Assembly (NCBI RefSeq): GCF_018691265.1
Contig: NW_024881279.1
Location: forward strand, 5,485,243 to 5,549,242
Direction: 5' to 3'
Source: Tyto alba
Taxonomy: Eukaryota > Chordata > Aves > Strigiformes > Tytonidae
DNA: 64,000 nt
Made by a program: the position numbers and the translations under genes. Under the pieces are notes generated by a model. The model saw nothing but the letters and a program-made list of their open reading frames with translations, had not been told where the DNA came from and did not search any database. Shown one piece after another: positions 14,700 to 47,800 of this stretch (its first letter is position 1; the number at the start of each line of letters is the position of its first letter).

Positions 14700-17245
14700 G
14701 GCATACGAGAAAGAAACAGCAATGGAGAGGCGCTCTTAGAAAGATTTATCTCAAAGGATCTAATGTGGGAAGATAATTACAAGCTTATACGATGAGGTAA
14801 GAGAATTGTTTTGTTTATAATAGCGAAGATAAAGTACTTATTTCTTCCATCACAATGATATATTAAAAGGAAGCAGAATATTGTGTGTAATTGCCTTTTT
14901 GGCTAGTGCTCCCTGAGCCCCTGAGGACAGGATGGTGGGGTGCCTTTTAAGTCTCACAAGCCAACTCGGGGCAGCTCTGCTGCACAAATGCTTGTGGGGA
15001 GGCTGTTCAGCATCGCTCAGAGTAGAGTAATGTGGCCAGACCTAACAAGATATACAGCACGAACTTCACCTTTAATCAGAAAGGAGAGACCAAACAAACG
15101 GTAACTGTACCCAGTTTCCTTCAAGCAGCTTTTTGGGGGACGTGTCAGAACGGGGCTTGCGCTGCCTTTGCCACAGAGCGTCGCGGCTCGTCTCAGGCCA
15201 ACGCGTGGTCTGTGCACGGCTGGGCACCCGAACTGTCTGCAGCTCAAGATGAAGGCCCCGTGGGGATGCTGCAGGCTGAGGAACTGGCAGAGTTTCATGC
15301 TTTTTGAGAGGGATAAGTTGGCTGTGCCACTGCAGCAGCGAGCAGGGGGCTTTCACTCTCTCAGGCTCTAACGAAGCACTGGTCCCTGGCACTAAATTTG
15401 ATAGCCAAAGCATGCTTCATTTTTGCTTCTTTCTGTTATTTCTCACTCTTCCTCCCCCAAACACTACTCTGATTTTTATTTTATTCTGAATTTCCACCGT
15501 ATGTCACATCTCTAAAGGGCCAGACAGGCTCTCCTGAGTTTTCAAAGACAGCTCATGCTGCCTGTCACTGTTCCAACTGCTGACCTAAATGTTACTGTAC
15601 ATAATAATAACACTTTACACATACAGAAGGCCTTTTGGACACAGTTTTGAGTGGAGCAGGAACATAAATCCCATGAATTCCCTGCCGTGTGCGGTGAAGG
15701 AAAGCAGGATTAGTTCTCTTCCTTTTTCAGTGGGCTCTGGGCACATCAAATGGAACTGTCTACAAAGGAAAATGAAGAGGATTATGTGATATTTATTGGG
15801 ATCTTTTTACAAGACTGATGTGTGAAAGCAAGAGCGTGGTGTGAAGGAGCATCTGCCACATCGTTAGCACATAGGACACTGAAAGAAGACCCAAAGGGCG
15901 AGTGCGGGAGCATTTGGGGCAAAGAAATTATTCAAAAAAGACCTAAAAAGACACAGAAGGCAAATCTTTTCCCTCGATATTGGTACTGATAGTGAAAACA
16001 GGTAACAAAGTGAGAGTGAGGGATGAGATGGGATATATTTGATACCAGTATACTGACAGGCTCAGGCTCATGGTTAAGGTCATTTCCCACCAGTTAACTG
16101 ACTCTTCTGCTCAACTCTCAACCCAAGACAGGCACGAGCCACTGGCTGTCAGCACTGCTGTCACCAGGGAATATTTTTCTGTGATATTCTGATTCCATCT
16201 ATCTGGATCATTTTGTGTTTGTTTCAACCCCTTCCGTGCTGGAGCCAGTCAGGTATTTCACAATATGCCGCTCTGGCATTTCACAAATGCCCCAAGAGTA
16301 AAATGAATGAAGGATCATCTATTTATTCTTCTGAATAAATTCTGTTGAGTTTAAAACGAGAGCACAACAAACACACTTGGATTTATTTCTAGTGCTTTTG
16401 CTCTGTGAAAATGAGAATGGAAGCTAATCTGGGAAAAAAAATCCAACCTGAAATCACTGTTAACTAGAGATCAAAATGAAATGGAGATTCAGCCTGTTGC
16501 AGGATAGTGGGTTCTGCCAAATGTCACTATAACTTTTTATTATGGGAATTATTGTTTATAGTACTATGAGGATAGTAGGAATTTAATATGGCAGGCAAAT
16601 ACAAAAATCCTTTTAATTGTATGCTGTTGATCATTTCTCCTAAGACTATTACTAGAGAGGTGGAAAGGTGTTTTTTCTTTACGAGCATTCCTTCTGACCT
16701 TTCTGTGCAGATCACAGAGCAAAGTAAAAAGTATTTATGGTCTTAATGATTCAGTAATTTCAGCTTTCAGATTTGTTTATACAGGAAAATCTTTTTAAAT
16801 AATAGATGTTTATTATTGCTGCAGATTTCTTCATTTTGGCTTAGGGTATGTCTTGCGATTTCTCCCTTTTGGTGGAACAACTGTTATTTCTGCTTATTGC
16901 TTACTCTGAAATGTGTATAGAAGTGTCTATTTGTGTAAGTGCAATTTTCTAGGTGATTGATTTTAGAGTATTTATATGAGTGTGCAGAGTCCACTGCCCA
17001 TTTCAAACTAAACATTCATCTGAATGGAGGGGTTAAAACAAGTGCAAACCAAAGCAATAGTCATTCACAAATAAGTTTGTCACAGTCTGATAGCCTAGTA
17101 TATTTGAATATTTCTTTGCAACAGTTGAACCGCTTTCAAACAGATTCACAGAAGCTAATTGAAAGCTTAGTCAGTACAGAGAGTCCTGCTGGAGAGGAGT
17201 AATGAATAAGGATGCACTGGAGAAGAACGAGAAGGCAGCAGGACT

Positions 17246-17262
17246 GGGAGGGAGGGATGGGG
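17246..17262 (+). other. Canonical short-loop G-quadruplex motif
   Basis: GGGAGGGAGGGATGGGG has four G-tracts separated by loops of one, one and two bases, which is predicted to be very stable. It lies in a purine-rich stretch about 2.6 kb upstream of TGFBI. Confidence 0.6.
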
Positions 17263-19565
17263 AGGAAGGAAACCAGCAGTGATAGATAAAAAAAGTGAAT
17301 TTGCCCATGGGGTTTGCGGGAGATGCTTTCTCATGTGAGCTCTCTGCTGCCCAAATGGCAAACACACCAGCTCTGCCCACCTGCCTGCGCACTTCGCGTT
17401 TTCCCGTCCTGCCTTTGCCTTGCTCTGTGCATCTCCACACAACCAACCCAGACTTTCTGGGGCAGGAAAAGCAGCGTGGCACTTAGGGGACCCAGGAGGG
17501 GTGCCAGCCCTGACCCCTAGCAGCCACTTGTCCCTCCTCACCCCCTGTTTGCACAGTCTCCAGGAAAATGCTTCACTGGGAAAAAGCTGCCAAGTTCATT
17601 CCCAACATTTTGGGTTCAACAAACTTCTGACTACAGTGCGGGGTTCGGGGTCTCGAGGACATCAACCCTCATTTTGGAAGGTTGTAAGAGGAACATGGTG
17701 ATCCTGGTGAGTTCATCCTAGGACAGGCAGCCCCGTGCTCCTGGGGGAAGAAGTTCTTCTGAGGATCTGGGGTTTCTGCCCTTCAGTGGGTGCCCAGGAG
17801 AGAAGGTCACAGGTCTATAAACCACCTGTGTGAATGAGAGGGACCTTGCCATTCCCAAATGGCAATCTAGCATGGGGGAGACAAGGTAGGAGCACAGTGT
17901 CCAGGTGCCTGGCCCTGCCACCATCTGGGATCTTCACTGTTTTTTACAATCAGCTGCTGCTTTCAGAGGACTCAGCAGTTGGCAATGCCTTTACTCTGAT
18001 CTCCCTCCTCTTCTTGTTTCACTTTTTAGGAGCTTTAAGCCATTCCCTGGCAATAAATTATGATAGCTGGTGGAGGAGGAGTGAATTTTAAAGCTCATTC
18101 CCTTCTGCAGCCAAGGGGTCTAACTCTGACCTGGAAAAATGCACATTCATCAGATCAGGCTTCACAGCCCTAAATCTTTTCCCTGAGCTGGGGAACCAAG
18201 TCACCCCTTTCTGGGGAGAGCGTAGATCACTCCTCCCTTTTAAACAGAGCACTGGAGGCACTCATAAAATACCTCCATTTTACAGAGGTGTCACTGAGAA
18301 AGGCTTAGGTTAGGCAATACCTAAAAGGGTTCAAAACTTCAACTTTTTCTCTGGAAGACCTGAAGTGTCTATTTATTGTCTTTTATGCTGGAGTCCTGAG
18401 CCTTTGCAGGTAAGACTTCATGATTTACCTGCTTAGAAGGAGGCAGCAATGGGGCATTCCTGGGGGAGAGGAAACCCAACTGAGGAATGGTTTTGTGTAT
18501 TTTATCCAAGAAGCATTAAATGCTGTTTACACTAATCAGATTTATTTACTGTGGGGAAAAAAATCATTGTAAATTCAAAGTGTTTATTATTGTTAAAGAC
18601 TTCTTCTGTTTGGCTTGGTGGCTGCTCACTAGATACGTTTCAATTCCTGTCCTTTGCTGAGCAGCTGCCCTTTCTGGCCACTGCCCAGTCTGCAAAGCCG
18701 CATGAGGGTTTTGCAGAAGCCTGGTCCTAAGGGCAAGTGGCCACGAAGAACCCTTTAACTTCCCAGGAGGATTTAGGGAGGAAAGAGCCCTTCAACGCTG
18801 GTGCCAGTCCAACCACAGCAAATCCATTACAAATGCTGGGATGCTGCGGTGAGTCAGGTTGGATCAACTGGAGGCCAGGTGACTTGAGCCTGCCCTGCCC
18901 CTTTGTGCCTGGCATTGTACAAGGAATCTCGGTTGTTTGTACCTCACTCACATTTTGGCCCCCTCAGCACTTCTGCAAGGGCTTTCTCCAGGGGGTCCCG
19001 TGGCGATGAGCACAGGGACAGCCTCAGGTGAGGGTTTGACTTTGCTGCCGTTACCTTTACAAGCACCAACCACCCCCCTTTGCCCTTGGCTGGCACGGAG
19101 GTTTCCATGTGAGCTGTTTGGATGCTCCGTGATGCCAGTGCTGGCTCCTGGGGGCCTGTCCCACTGGCCCCAGCGGGCCGGCACCGTTGTGTCTGGAACC
19201 CTTCAGAACAATGGGGTGGCATGTAGCTCGCTGCAAAACCCACCCCTGGGCTTCACCCCAGAGCTGAGTGTAACAGGAAAAACCCGGCCAAGGCGGCACA
19301 CTGACGGCAGCCTGATTGATCCTGTGTTGACTTAAAAAAATCCAGAAACCTCTCAACACGTGTGACCCATGACAGTGCTGGAAGACGCTGGGTGGGGGGC
19401 TGATACCAACGGGCACTGAGGGTGCCAGGCGAGGCAGCGTGGGGTGGCATTCAAACAGGCTGTGGGGCTGGGCTGGGCAGTAGCCAGGAAAGCTCCCTGG
19501 AGTGCAGGGAGGGGGGGTGGTCACAGAGGGTGTCAGTCCAACCACCCTGCTCTGAGTCTCAAGTT

Positions 19566-19584
19566 GGGGGGGAGGGGGGCGGGG
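19566..19584 (+). other. G-quadruplex motif upstream of the promoter
   Basis: Runs of seven, six and four G separated by single bases; the long runs can supply four G-tracts. It lies about 300 bp upstream of the start codon. Confidence 0.5.
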
Positions 19585-19698
19585 ATGGAGGAAAAAAGTT
19601 CAGAAGAAGAAGAAAAAGCAACTGTGGTTGAAACGCTGAGCTGGAAGGGAGGATGGAGGATGCCCCCCGGTTGCTTTCTATTCCCGCAGCGGGCGGAC

Positions 19699-19728
19699 AG
19701 ACAGATGGATGGATGGATGGATGGATGC
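19699..19728 (+). repeat. (ATGG)n tetranucleotide repeat
   Basis: Short perfect GATG/ATGG tandem array upstream of the GC boxes, preceded by two ACAG units. It is a likely microsatellite within the distal promoter. Confidence 0.85.
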
Positions 19729-19749
19729 CCTTCCTGGGGGGCGTCCCCC

Positions 19750-19909
19750 TCTCTCCTCCTCTCCCCTCCCCTCCCGCCGGGCCGGGCGGTGGCTCCGCTC
19801 CCCCCGCGGGGCAGCCGCTCCCCGCCCCCGCCCCCGCCGCCGCATTTAACGGGGAGCGCGGCGGCCGCCACCGGCCCGTCCGTCCGTCCGTCCGTCCGTC
19901 CGTCCCGCC
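19750..19909 (+). promoter_or_regulatory. TGFBI: TGFBI core promoter and 5' UTR (inferred)
   Basis: Overlapping GC boxes (CCCCGCCCCC type) lie at 19820-19836, and a weak TATA-like ATTTAA at 19844-19849. A pyrimidine-rich tract lies at 19744-19776. If the TATA-like element works, transcription would begin near 19870-19880, giving a 5' UTR of only a few tens of bases made mostly of the CGTC repeat. The start site is inferred, not seen. Confidence 0.5.
19877..19904 (+). repeat. (CGTC)7 tetranucleotide repeat in the 5' UTR
   Basis: Seven perfect CGTC units end five bases before the TGFBI start codon. It is likely length-variable, and expansion by a unit would lengthen the leader without touching the Kozak context. 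Confidence 0.95.
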
Positions 19910-41371
<21,462 letters not shown>

Positions 41372-41791
41372 GCTGCGTCGTGAGCAGCCGCAGTCAGTGC
41401 CTCCATCCCATCCTCTCCGGCTGACAGCTAAAGACAAGGACAGAATTGTTTTTAAAAACCAAATATCACCCTTAAATTTATTTTTGTGTCCAATGAAGTG
41501 AATAGGAAAAATGAAAAGCCATATATATATGTATATATTTTAAGACCGTTTTTATTTGGTTTTGACCTTAAAGTTCCCATGCTGAGGATAGGGTTTTTTT
41601 GTTGTTGTTGCTGTTGTTTGGTTTTGGGTTTTTTTTACAAAGTAGTCACTAATTTGAAATTTTTAACATAGCCAATTTTGGGCTTGATATGTACATACAA
41701 GGGCAGGTGCTTATTTCTGCCCTTGTTCAGGAGCTCAGAGAGATGCTTAGTGCCTTGGTGCTGTCTCACTGGGGGAGACCAAAAGGGGCTG

Positions 41792-41797
41792 AATAAA
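41792..41797 (+). terminator. Proximal poly(A) signal AATAAA
   Basis: Canonical hexamer about 420 nt after the stop codon. No strong GT-rich element is obvious directly downstream, so use is uncertain. If used it would give a short 3' UTR. Confidence 0.4.
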
Positions 41798-42087
41798 AGC
41801 CCCTTTCCAGGCTTCCAGTGGTACCTACCGGCACTGCAAACTCCAGGCTCCCGAAGCGAGAAGCCAGGTATGATCTCACTGAAAACCCCCTCCAAACCAG
41901 TGCCAGAATTGGAAAATTTTGGCCAGGATGACTTGACAGGAATTGTATGTGTTCAGCTTTCTGAGAAAATACATCACTCAGGGCCAACTCTATGGATGGG
42001 CGAACAGCAATTGCTTTGGAGGAAGTAAATTTGTTGAAATCATTAATCATTACCCAAGCAATTTTTTTTCCTGGGTTTTTCTTTCTT

Positions 42088-42089
<2 letters not shown>

Positions 42090-42122
<33 letters not shown>

Positions 42123-42125
42123 AAA
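42090..42125 (+). repeat. T26 followed directly by A10 in the 3' UTR
   Basis: A pure run of 26 T is immediately followed by 10 A, and so can fold on itself as a T:A hairpin. It lies about 270 nt upstream of the distal poly(A) signals. Confidence 0.9.
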
Positions 42126-42396
42126 CCCAAGCATGTGTTTCCTTCTGCCCCTGTGTTTTAAAAGTCTTACATGGAATTCTGAATTGAAGGCTTTTAACAA
42201 AACCCTCTCTATTGACATTGAAGAAACTGCATAATTATAAGCTATGGTTTCAACTGTTCTCTTTTTTTTTAATTGGATTTTGTTTATGCCTATGGGTTTT
42301 AACTGTGCTGCATTTTGTTCAAGAGATTGAAATAAGAATTCTCCCTGGCAGAATCCTTCCAGTAAATGATTCATTTTTAATAATGGTTGTTTTTTT

Positions 42397-42415
42397 AATA
42401 AAAATTAAAAATAAA
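42397..42415 (+). terminator. Distal poly(A) signals (two AATAAA)
   Basis: AATAAA at 42397-42402 and again at 42410-42415. A T/G-rich downstream element lies at about 42450-42480. This arrangement is the best candidate for the main TGFBI 3' end. Confidence 0.65.
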
Positions 42416-43251
42416 ATCAAAAATATAAATATGACAAGTGATGATGATGCCTGTTTGGGTTTTGTTTGTTTTGAATTGCCTGATGGCACAGTTTGACCAC
42501 CTGAGCACTGAGAAGGAGCCCAGTCAGATTTGGTCGCAGCAGTATTTACAAGACTAATAATTATTAGAGTGGAATGGCAAAGCATTTCTCCCCTCTGATC
42601 CTGGCCTGCCATCATTCTTTGCTGGTACTTTCACAGTCGCTGTCACACACGTCAAGGAGCACAGCGCAGCCGTGCACATCCATCCCATGGGATGCTCATC
42701 CATCCTCACCGACCCTGCCAACAGCACTGATTCACCCCATCAGGGCTTTATATTCACTCCCTAGCCAGTTATTACCTTGGTGAAATCCAGGATTACAAGG
42801 CAAAAAAAAGAGAAAGTGTATCAAGTGCAGAATACAAAAAATCCAGATTGTTTTGGTTGCCCTGGCTGAGAAACACAGTGGTAGTTTTTCTTCTATTAAA
42901 AGCCCTAATTGAAATACCATATGCTGTGAGCCACCTGCACAACTTGTGTGAAAAATAATCAAGCTCTTCTTTTATTTCCCTTCCCCAACTTCCCATCTCA
43001 TCTTTTTATTTTTTTCTGGCATAATGCAGTCCTGTTATCTAAGGCTGAAGTGGTAATGGGGAACCCTTTGAACCACCTTTTCCCAGCAGCCCAAGGAAGA
43101 AGAGTCTTATCAGGGGAATGGTCCTGGGGGAAACTCAAGTTTTTGTAATTAGAATAATTAATTACTAACTCTCTACAAATGTCTGAGAGAGAGAGAAAAT
43201 CAGCTTGCATCTTTCTCAGTAGTAGCACATGCAATTGCAAGGGCAGAGTCT

Positions 43252-43288
43252 TGCCTTGCCTTGTTTTGTTTTGCTTTGCTTTGCTTTA
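43252..43288 (+). repeat. (CTTTG)n pentanucleotide array
   Basis: Runs of CCTTG, TTTTG and CTTTG units in tandem, an imperfect pentanucleotide repeat. Confidence 0.85.
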
Positions 43289-44856
43289 CCCTTTTTGTCT
43301 TCCTTAATGCTTCATGACTGAGTGACATAAGGTCCTTCACAACTTGGGAAGGTGGAAAGCAGATCTGATTCTCATCTAGGTGAGTGCCCTTTGTTGGTAC
43401 CTTTCTGGTGTCTGGCCTGGTGACTAAGTGTTTCTTTGCAAAATGAAACTACCTGAGTAGATGAGAGTAGGGGAAACTTTGCTTAGATGTACTTAGTAAC
43501 TATAAGAAGTCCCATCTGCTGAGAGAGCAGTTTCCATCTCCTGGGAATACAGCCCTGGCTCTCCACTGTGTGGTTTATGGGCAGGCGTTGGGGCTGGTGG
43601 TGATGCAGCCTTGATCTCCTTTGTGTTTTGTATGTGGCCTGACTTGGCTAGGCTTGCTTTGAGGGGGACACCTGGTTTACGAGTCCCAGCACAGTTTACA
43701 GTAGAGGTGTGTTATTCTTTTAGTCCAGTTCTATTTTTGTTCTCTCCCATTGCTTGTTCTCCCTGGCTCTCTGGCAGTGCTCCCACCGCTGCTCCTCCAA
43801 TTGCCTGCTCCACTTTCTGAGCTGCTGTGGGGTGCCAGCAGCAGCTCCCCGCAGTGCTGTGGCTGCAGAACTGGTGTCCCTGTTGTGTTGCCTTTATCAT
43901 TTCCCCAGGATCCCACAGCCTGGGAAGCCATCCCAGGGTGCCTTCCCACGGGCTCTCTACTTGGAAGCCCCCCCAGGCTTTGGTGTCTCCAGATGAGAGC
44001 TCATGTTGGTGGAAACTCTTGAGATGACTTAATTCCCTCCATTTCCTTGCTCCAAGTTGGTTTTGCACCCCACGGTGCTTAGGGAGGGTTAACCAGGTGG
44101 CTCAGATCAATGGCAATGGTTGAGCTGCTGTGGTTGCTCAACAGGGACTGCATCTCTTGCTTTGATTCAGGGACACTTGGGGGATGTTTTCCCCCATGGA
44201 TGTTCATCCCTGTACCTCATCCCCATGAAGTGAGGGTGGATGCTGGCAGTCATCCCACTGAGGGGAGCGAGATATTACTGCTTCAGCCTTCAAGGGGTGC
44301 AAGAGGGAGGAAGCAAAAGGAGAGCAGCTGAAAGATGGGGAAATGCGGAGTGCTGAGATGATGGGAATATAACACTTCTCTGTAATTTTCTAAAGATTAT
44401 TTGTTTTTGATGTGACAAAAGGTGGAAGTGAAAGGAAGAAGGAAGTTGCTGGTGCTGAGGAGAAACATAACTCCCCTGGGGAAGTGCTGGCCAAGGGGCA
44501 GAGCTCTCCTGTGAGCCTGGCTGGGTGTGGGAACCTGAGGGATGTCCCAGCCGAGGGCTGTGGTGGGATGAGGGACCTGGGGCTCCCCTGTGTGCCCACC
44601 CCACCCCACAGCTCCAGACACAAGCGCACTGAGGGGAGAAGAAGCAAAGCCTGATTTAAAGCACTGCTGGGTGAGGATCTGGGCTGCTGTGGTTGCAGAG
44701 TCCCTGGGGTAGCCTTGGGATGAGCAGCATTTAGGATTAGCCTTCTTGTGGCAAATACCACTGGGGTGTTCAGCACATAACTGTAGTGCACCAGTGGGTT
44801 TTGTTTGTTCGTGTTTTCAGAGTATTTCCACCTGAAACTCGGAATGTGTGGGTGCG

Positions 44857-44864
44857 TGACGTCG
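44857..44864 (+). promoter_or_regulatory. Isolated CRE-like site TGACGTCG
   Basis: A near-consensus cAMP response element in an isolated CpG-containing patch (GTGCGTGACGTCGCGAG). There is no exon nearby. The function is speculative. Confidence 0.25.
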
Positions 44865-47800
44865 CGAGCTGGAACCAGGGCTGTCCTCTTCAGGAAATCC
44901 CTTCAGGGCTGGGGCAAAAAGAGCCAAACTTAGAGCAAATAAGATCCTTTTGGAGGAGAATCTTGCTTTTTTTCCTCCTTTGGAGTAAAGAGTGTTTTTT
45001 TTATCGAATATTTGCAGGAATGTGCAGCTGCCCTTGTTTACTTTTTTAGAATAAGGATTCGTTCACTTGCAGTGGTTCCAGTTCAACAAAATAATTAAAT
45101 GTATGCAGAAATCCAATTAGGAAAAATACAGCTTTTAAGTATGTGCTCTGCTAAGTCCTGAAATCCCACTGATGCCTGGTAATCATCGCTGGGCTGATGC
45201 TGGTGCTAACTCCTGTGCCAGCTGAGCACTAGAGCTCTCCTGGGTTGGAGCAGTGAAAAAAAAGCAGTGCCTCTGAAGGGCTGGGAAAGCAAATGCTGAA
45301 TGTGAAATGCTGTGTTTCGGGAATCTTAATGTGGTGGGTTTGCTCATTTACATCTTTAGACAAGGGCCAGAGACACTTTTCTTCTAGAAGAATCTTTAAC
45401 TGTCCGGTGGCCTTCTGCAAATGTATTTAAAGCAAGAGAAAAAGCAGTGCTGTGCCTTGTCCCAGGAGACATCTCACATGCAGTGGTGTAGTGGAAAACA
45501 TGTGCTATTCCAACATCACAGAAATCTCAGAGCACTGTTTGCTTGGCTTGTGAAAGAGGTTTGGAGTTGACCTGCCCCAAGTGCTGGGGCTTGGGGAGAT
45601 CAGGCTGAGAGGGCTGCGAGGTGGGCGATGGCAGCTCCCTGCACCTCATTATGTGGAAGGTGGGAAGGCAAAAGCCTTCGCGTGTGTCAAAGGCCAAGCA
45701 GAGGCTTGAACGAAGCCAAGGTATCGCAGCCAGATGTGCTGCAGAAGGATGACCCCTGAAAATCAAACCTGAAGGCAGGGGTGAAGCCACCCACATGCCA
45801 TCACTGGAAGAAATTGTACTCCCTGTTTTTCTGCTGTACACAAATGCTTGTTTCCACATGTGATTTATTGGAAAGTCATTGCACCTGTTAGCTGTGGTCT
45901 CAGGAGAAGCAAAAAGAAAAAACTCAGGGTAATATTAGTGCTGGTGAAAGACAGGCTTGAAGGAGCAATCGGCACCAGAGGCTTCCAGCTGTGGCTCAGG
46001 CAACACTTGCAATTTTTTTCTTCCAAGTCATTTTCGGTGACACATTTGAGAGATTTTGCAGAAATCTGTAAATTCCCCAAAGAAAAAAAAAAACATTAGG
46101 GGGACTTTCTTTCCAATGATGAATGATGCCCTACTCTTTTGTAATATTTTTATGATTACACACTTCACAAAAGCTCATCACTTCTCCTAGAAGAAGTCAT
46201 TTGGTGTGAGAGCAGAGGGGTATCAAGTGTCCAGTGAGTCATGCAGCACATGGCGCCGGGTGAAGGCATCCTTCTGCTAAGGTAGAATAACTTTCCTAAG
46301 GATCAGTCGTCACCTTCTGGAAAGCAAGGTGACAGGAAGGACTTGTTTGTTGGATGCTGCTATTCATGATACACTGAAAAATTCTTTACAGAATTATCAT
46401 GAGTTGGCCCAGGCAAGTCTCCTTCCTGGTAGACTTATCCTTGACTTTTCTGCAGCTTTTCAGAGAGCTTGGCTGCCTCTTAGGCTTTTGACTTGCCACT
46501 TGTTTCTTCTTTGTTCAGTCTATCCTTCCAGTGGGACTTCATCTGACTGCTGAAGTCACATCTTCATTTTTTTTCATGTGCAGCTTGTGCATAAAGCCCT
46601 ATTATCTGACAAATGCAAAACTGGTTATATTTTAACTGTTACTTCTGGGAGAAGAATCAAGATCTCTTGTTTGAAAAATAATTGTGCAGAAGCTGGAGGA
46701 ATTCTGAAGGCATTTGTTGAATTTCTGGTTTTGTGGAGGCAGGTGGATGAATTGATAGATTTCAGGACTTCCACCAGTGCTTCTGTGTAGCTATTCTAGC
46801 TCTAAGCCTTTGTTTCAAAGTTTACAATTGGGATAAGTGATCTTTTTCAGTGACTGTCAGGTGGAAATCCCACATAACTCCCAAATATTACATTATCTTT
46901 GTACATGCAGCATTTGTGGAGTTACCAACCTCCATGAAGAGTCAGAGGATGGCTCTGAAGAAAGGTGAAGTACCATGACAGCAGTTGTGACTTGATAATG
47001 AAGGCTGAGTTTTATAATACTAGTCTGAGGACACATCCATTTGCTGTAAACTGTAGGCATCCTAATCCCATACCCAGCATGGTGTGTGTTCTCCTAGCAA
47101 TGCTGTCAGTGGTGATGGTGGCTTTGGACACTGGACAGGCTCATGTGGTGATGTGGCTTCCAGCTTGGAGCTGGCATCTCCGCGTTCAGGCCGTGGGCCT
47201 GGCTGGACAGGGGACCCTACCGAGTCTGGCTATGTCTGGTCCTACTCCTAGACAGACCCTCACCTTTCTTATCATGCAGAACCCACAGTGCTCAGACTGA
47301 AATATTTACAGACTTATATCCCTGACAATGGTACATCCATCCCTGCACTCAAGCTAAAGGGACCTGATTTTGCAATCTTCGCTCACATGAATGGTAGTGA
47401 CACACCCCGTTAATCACCCCCGCGGATGTGCACTGGCACCAGCAAGTGATTAAACTAGAAAAAGTGGCTGGTTCCCTTCCTTAGCTCGTAACTAAAGAGC
47501 AGGAAAAAGTGGAATAAACAAACCAAAGCCACAGAGTAGTCACGCAAGGCAAAGGGAACCAAGGAGCATCAGCAGAAAGTGCTCCAGGACAACACCATCT
47601 GCGAGCACTTGAGGTTCAGGAAATGCTGCTCTTTAAGAAGTTCATGGTGCTATTGCGTACGGCCGGAAACAGACTGGGGGTGAGGCTCTGCAATTATGCC
47701 TTTTATTTGCTCAGCATATTTTGCCTCTTTTTACGTAAAGCCAGCAAATGAGGAACTTGAAGTCACTTCTCCCATAAAAGCTTTTGACTGCAGAATTGTT

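Larger units (their letters stand above)
1..19560. other. 5' intergenic region, no supported gene
   Basis: All open frames here are short, lack recognisable domains and overlap on both strands, as expected for non-coding DNA. I looked for LECT2, the upstream neighbour in human, and did not recognise any of its exons. The region holds simple repeats, a 51-bp degenerate duplication, a G-quadruplex motif and one possible CR1 relic, listed separately. Distal enhancers may be present but cannot be called from one sequence. Confidence 0.6.
41372..42430 (+). other. TGFBI: TGFBI 3' UTR (end estimated)
   Basis: Non-coding sequence after the TGA, continuing to a pair of distal AATAAA signals near 42.4 kb followed by a GT-rich stretch (42450-42480). 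It contains a T26/A10 tract (42090-42125), T-rich stretches around 41590-41640, and an internal AATAAA at 41792. The exact cleavage position is inferred. Confidence 0.6.

Noticed and set aside
19699..19904. Tandem ATGG and CGTC units considered as a CRISPR-like array
   Set aside because: These are plain tetranucleotide microsatellites without spacers, in a eukaryotic genome.
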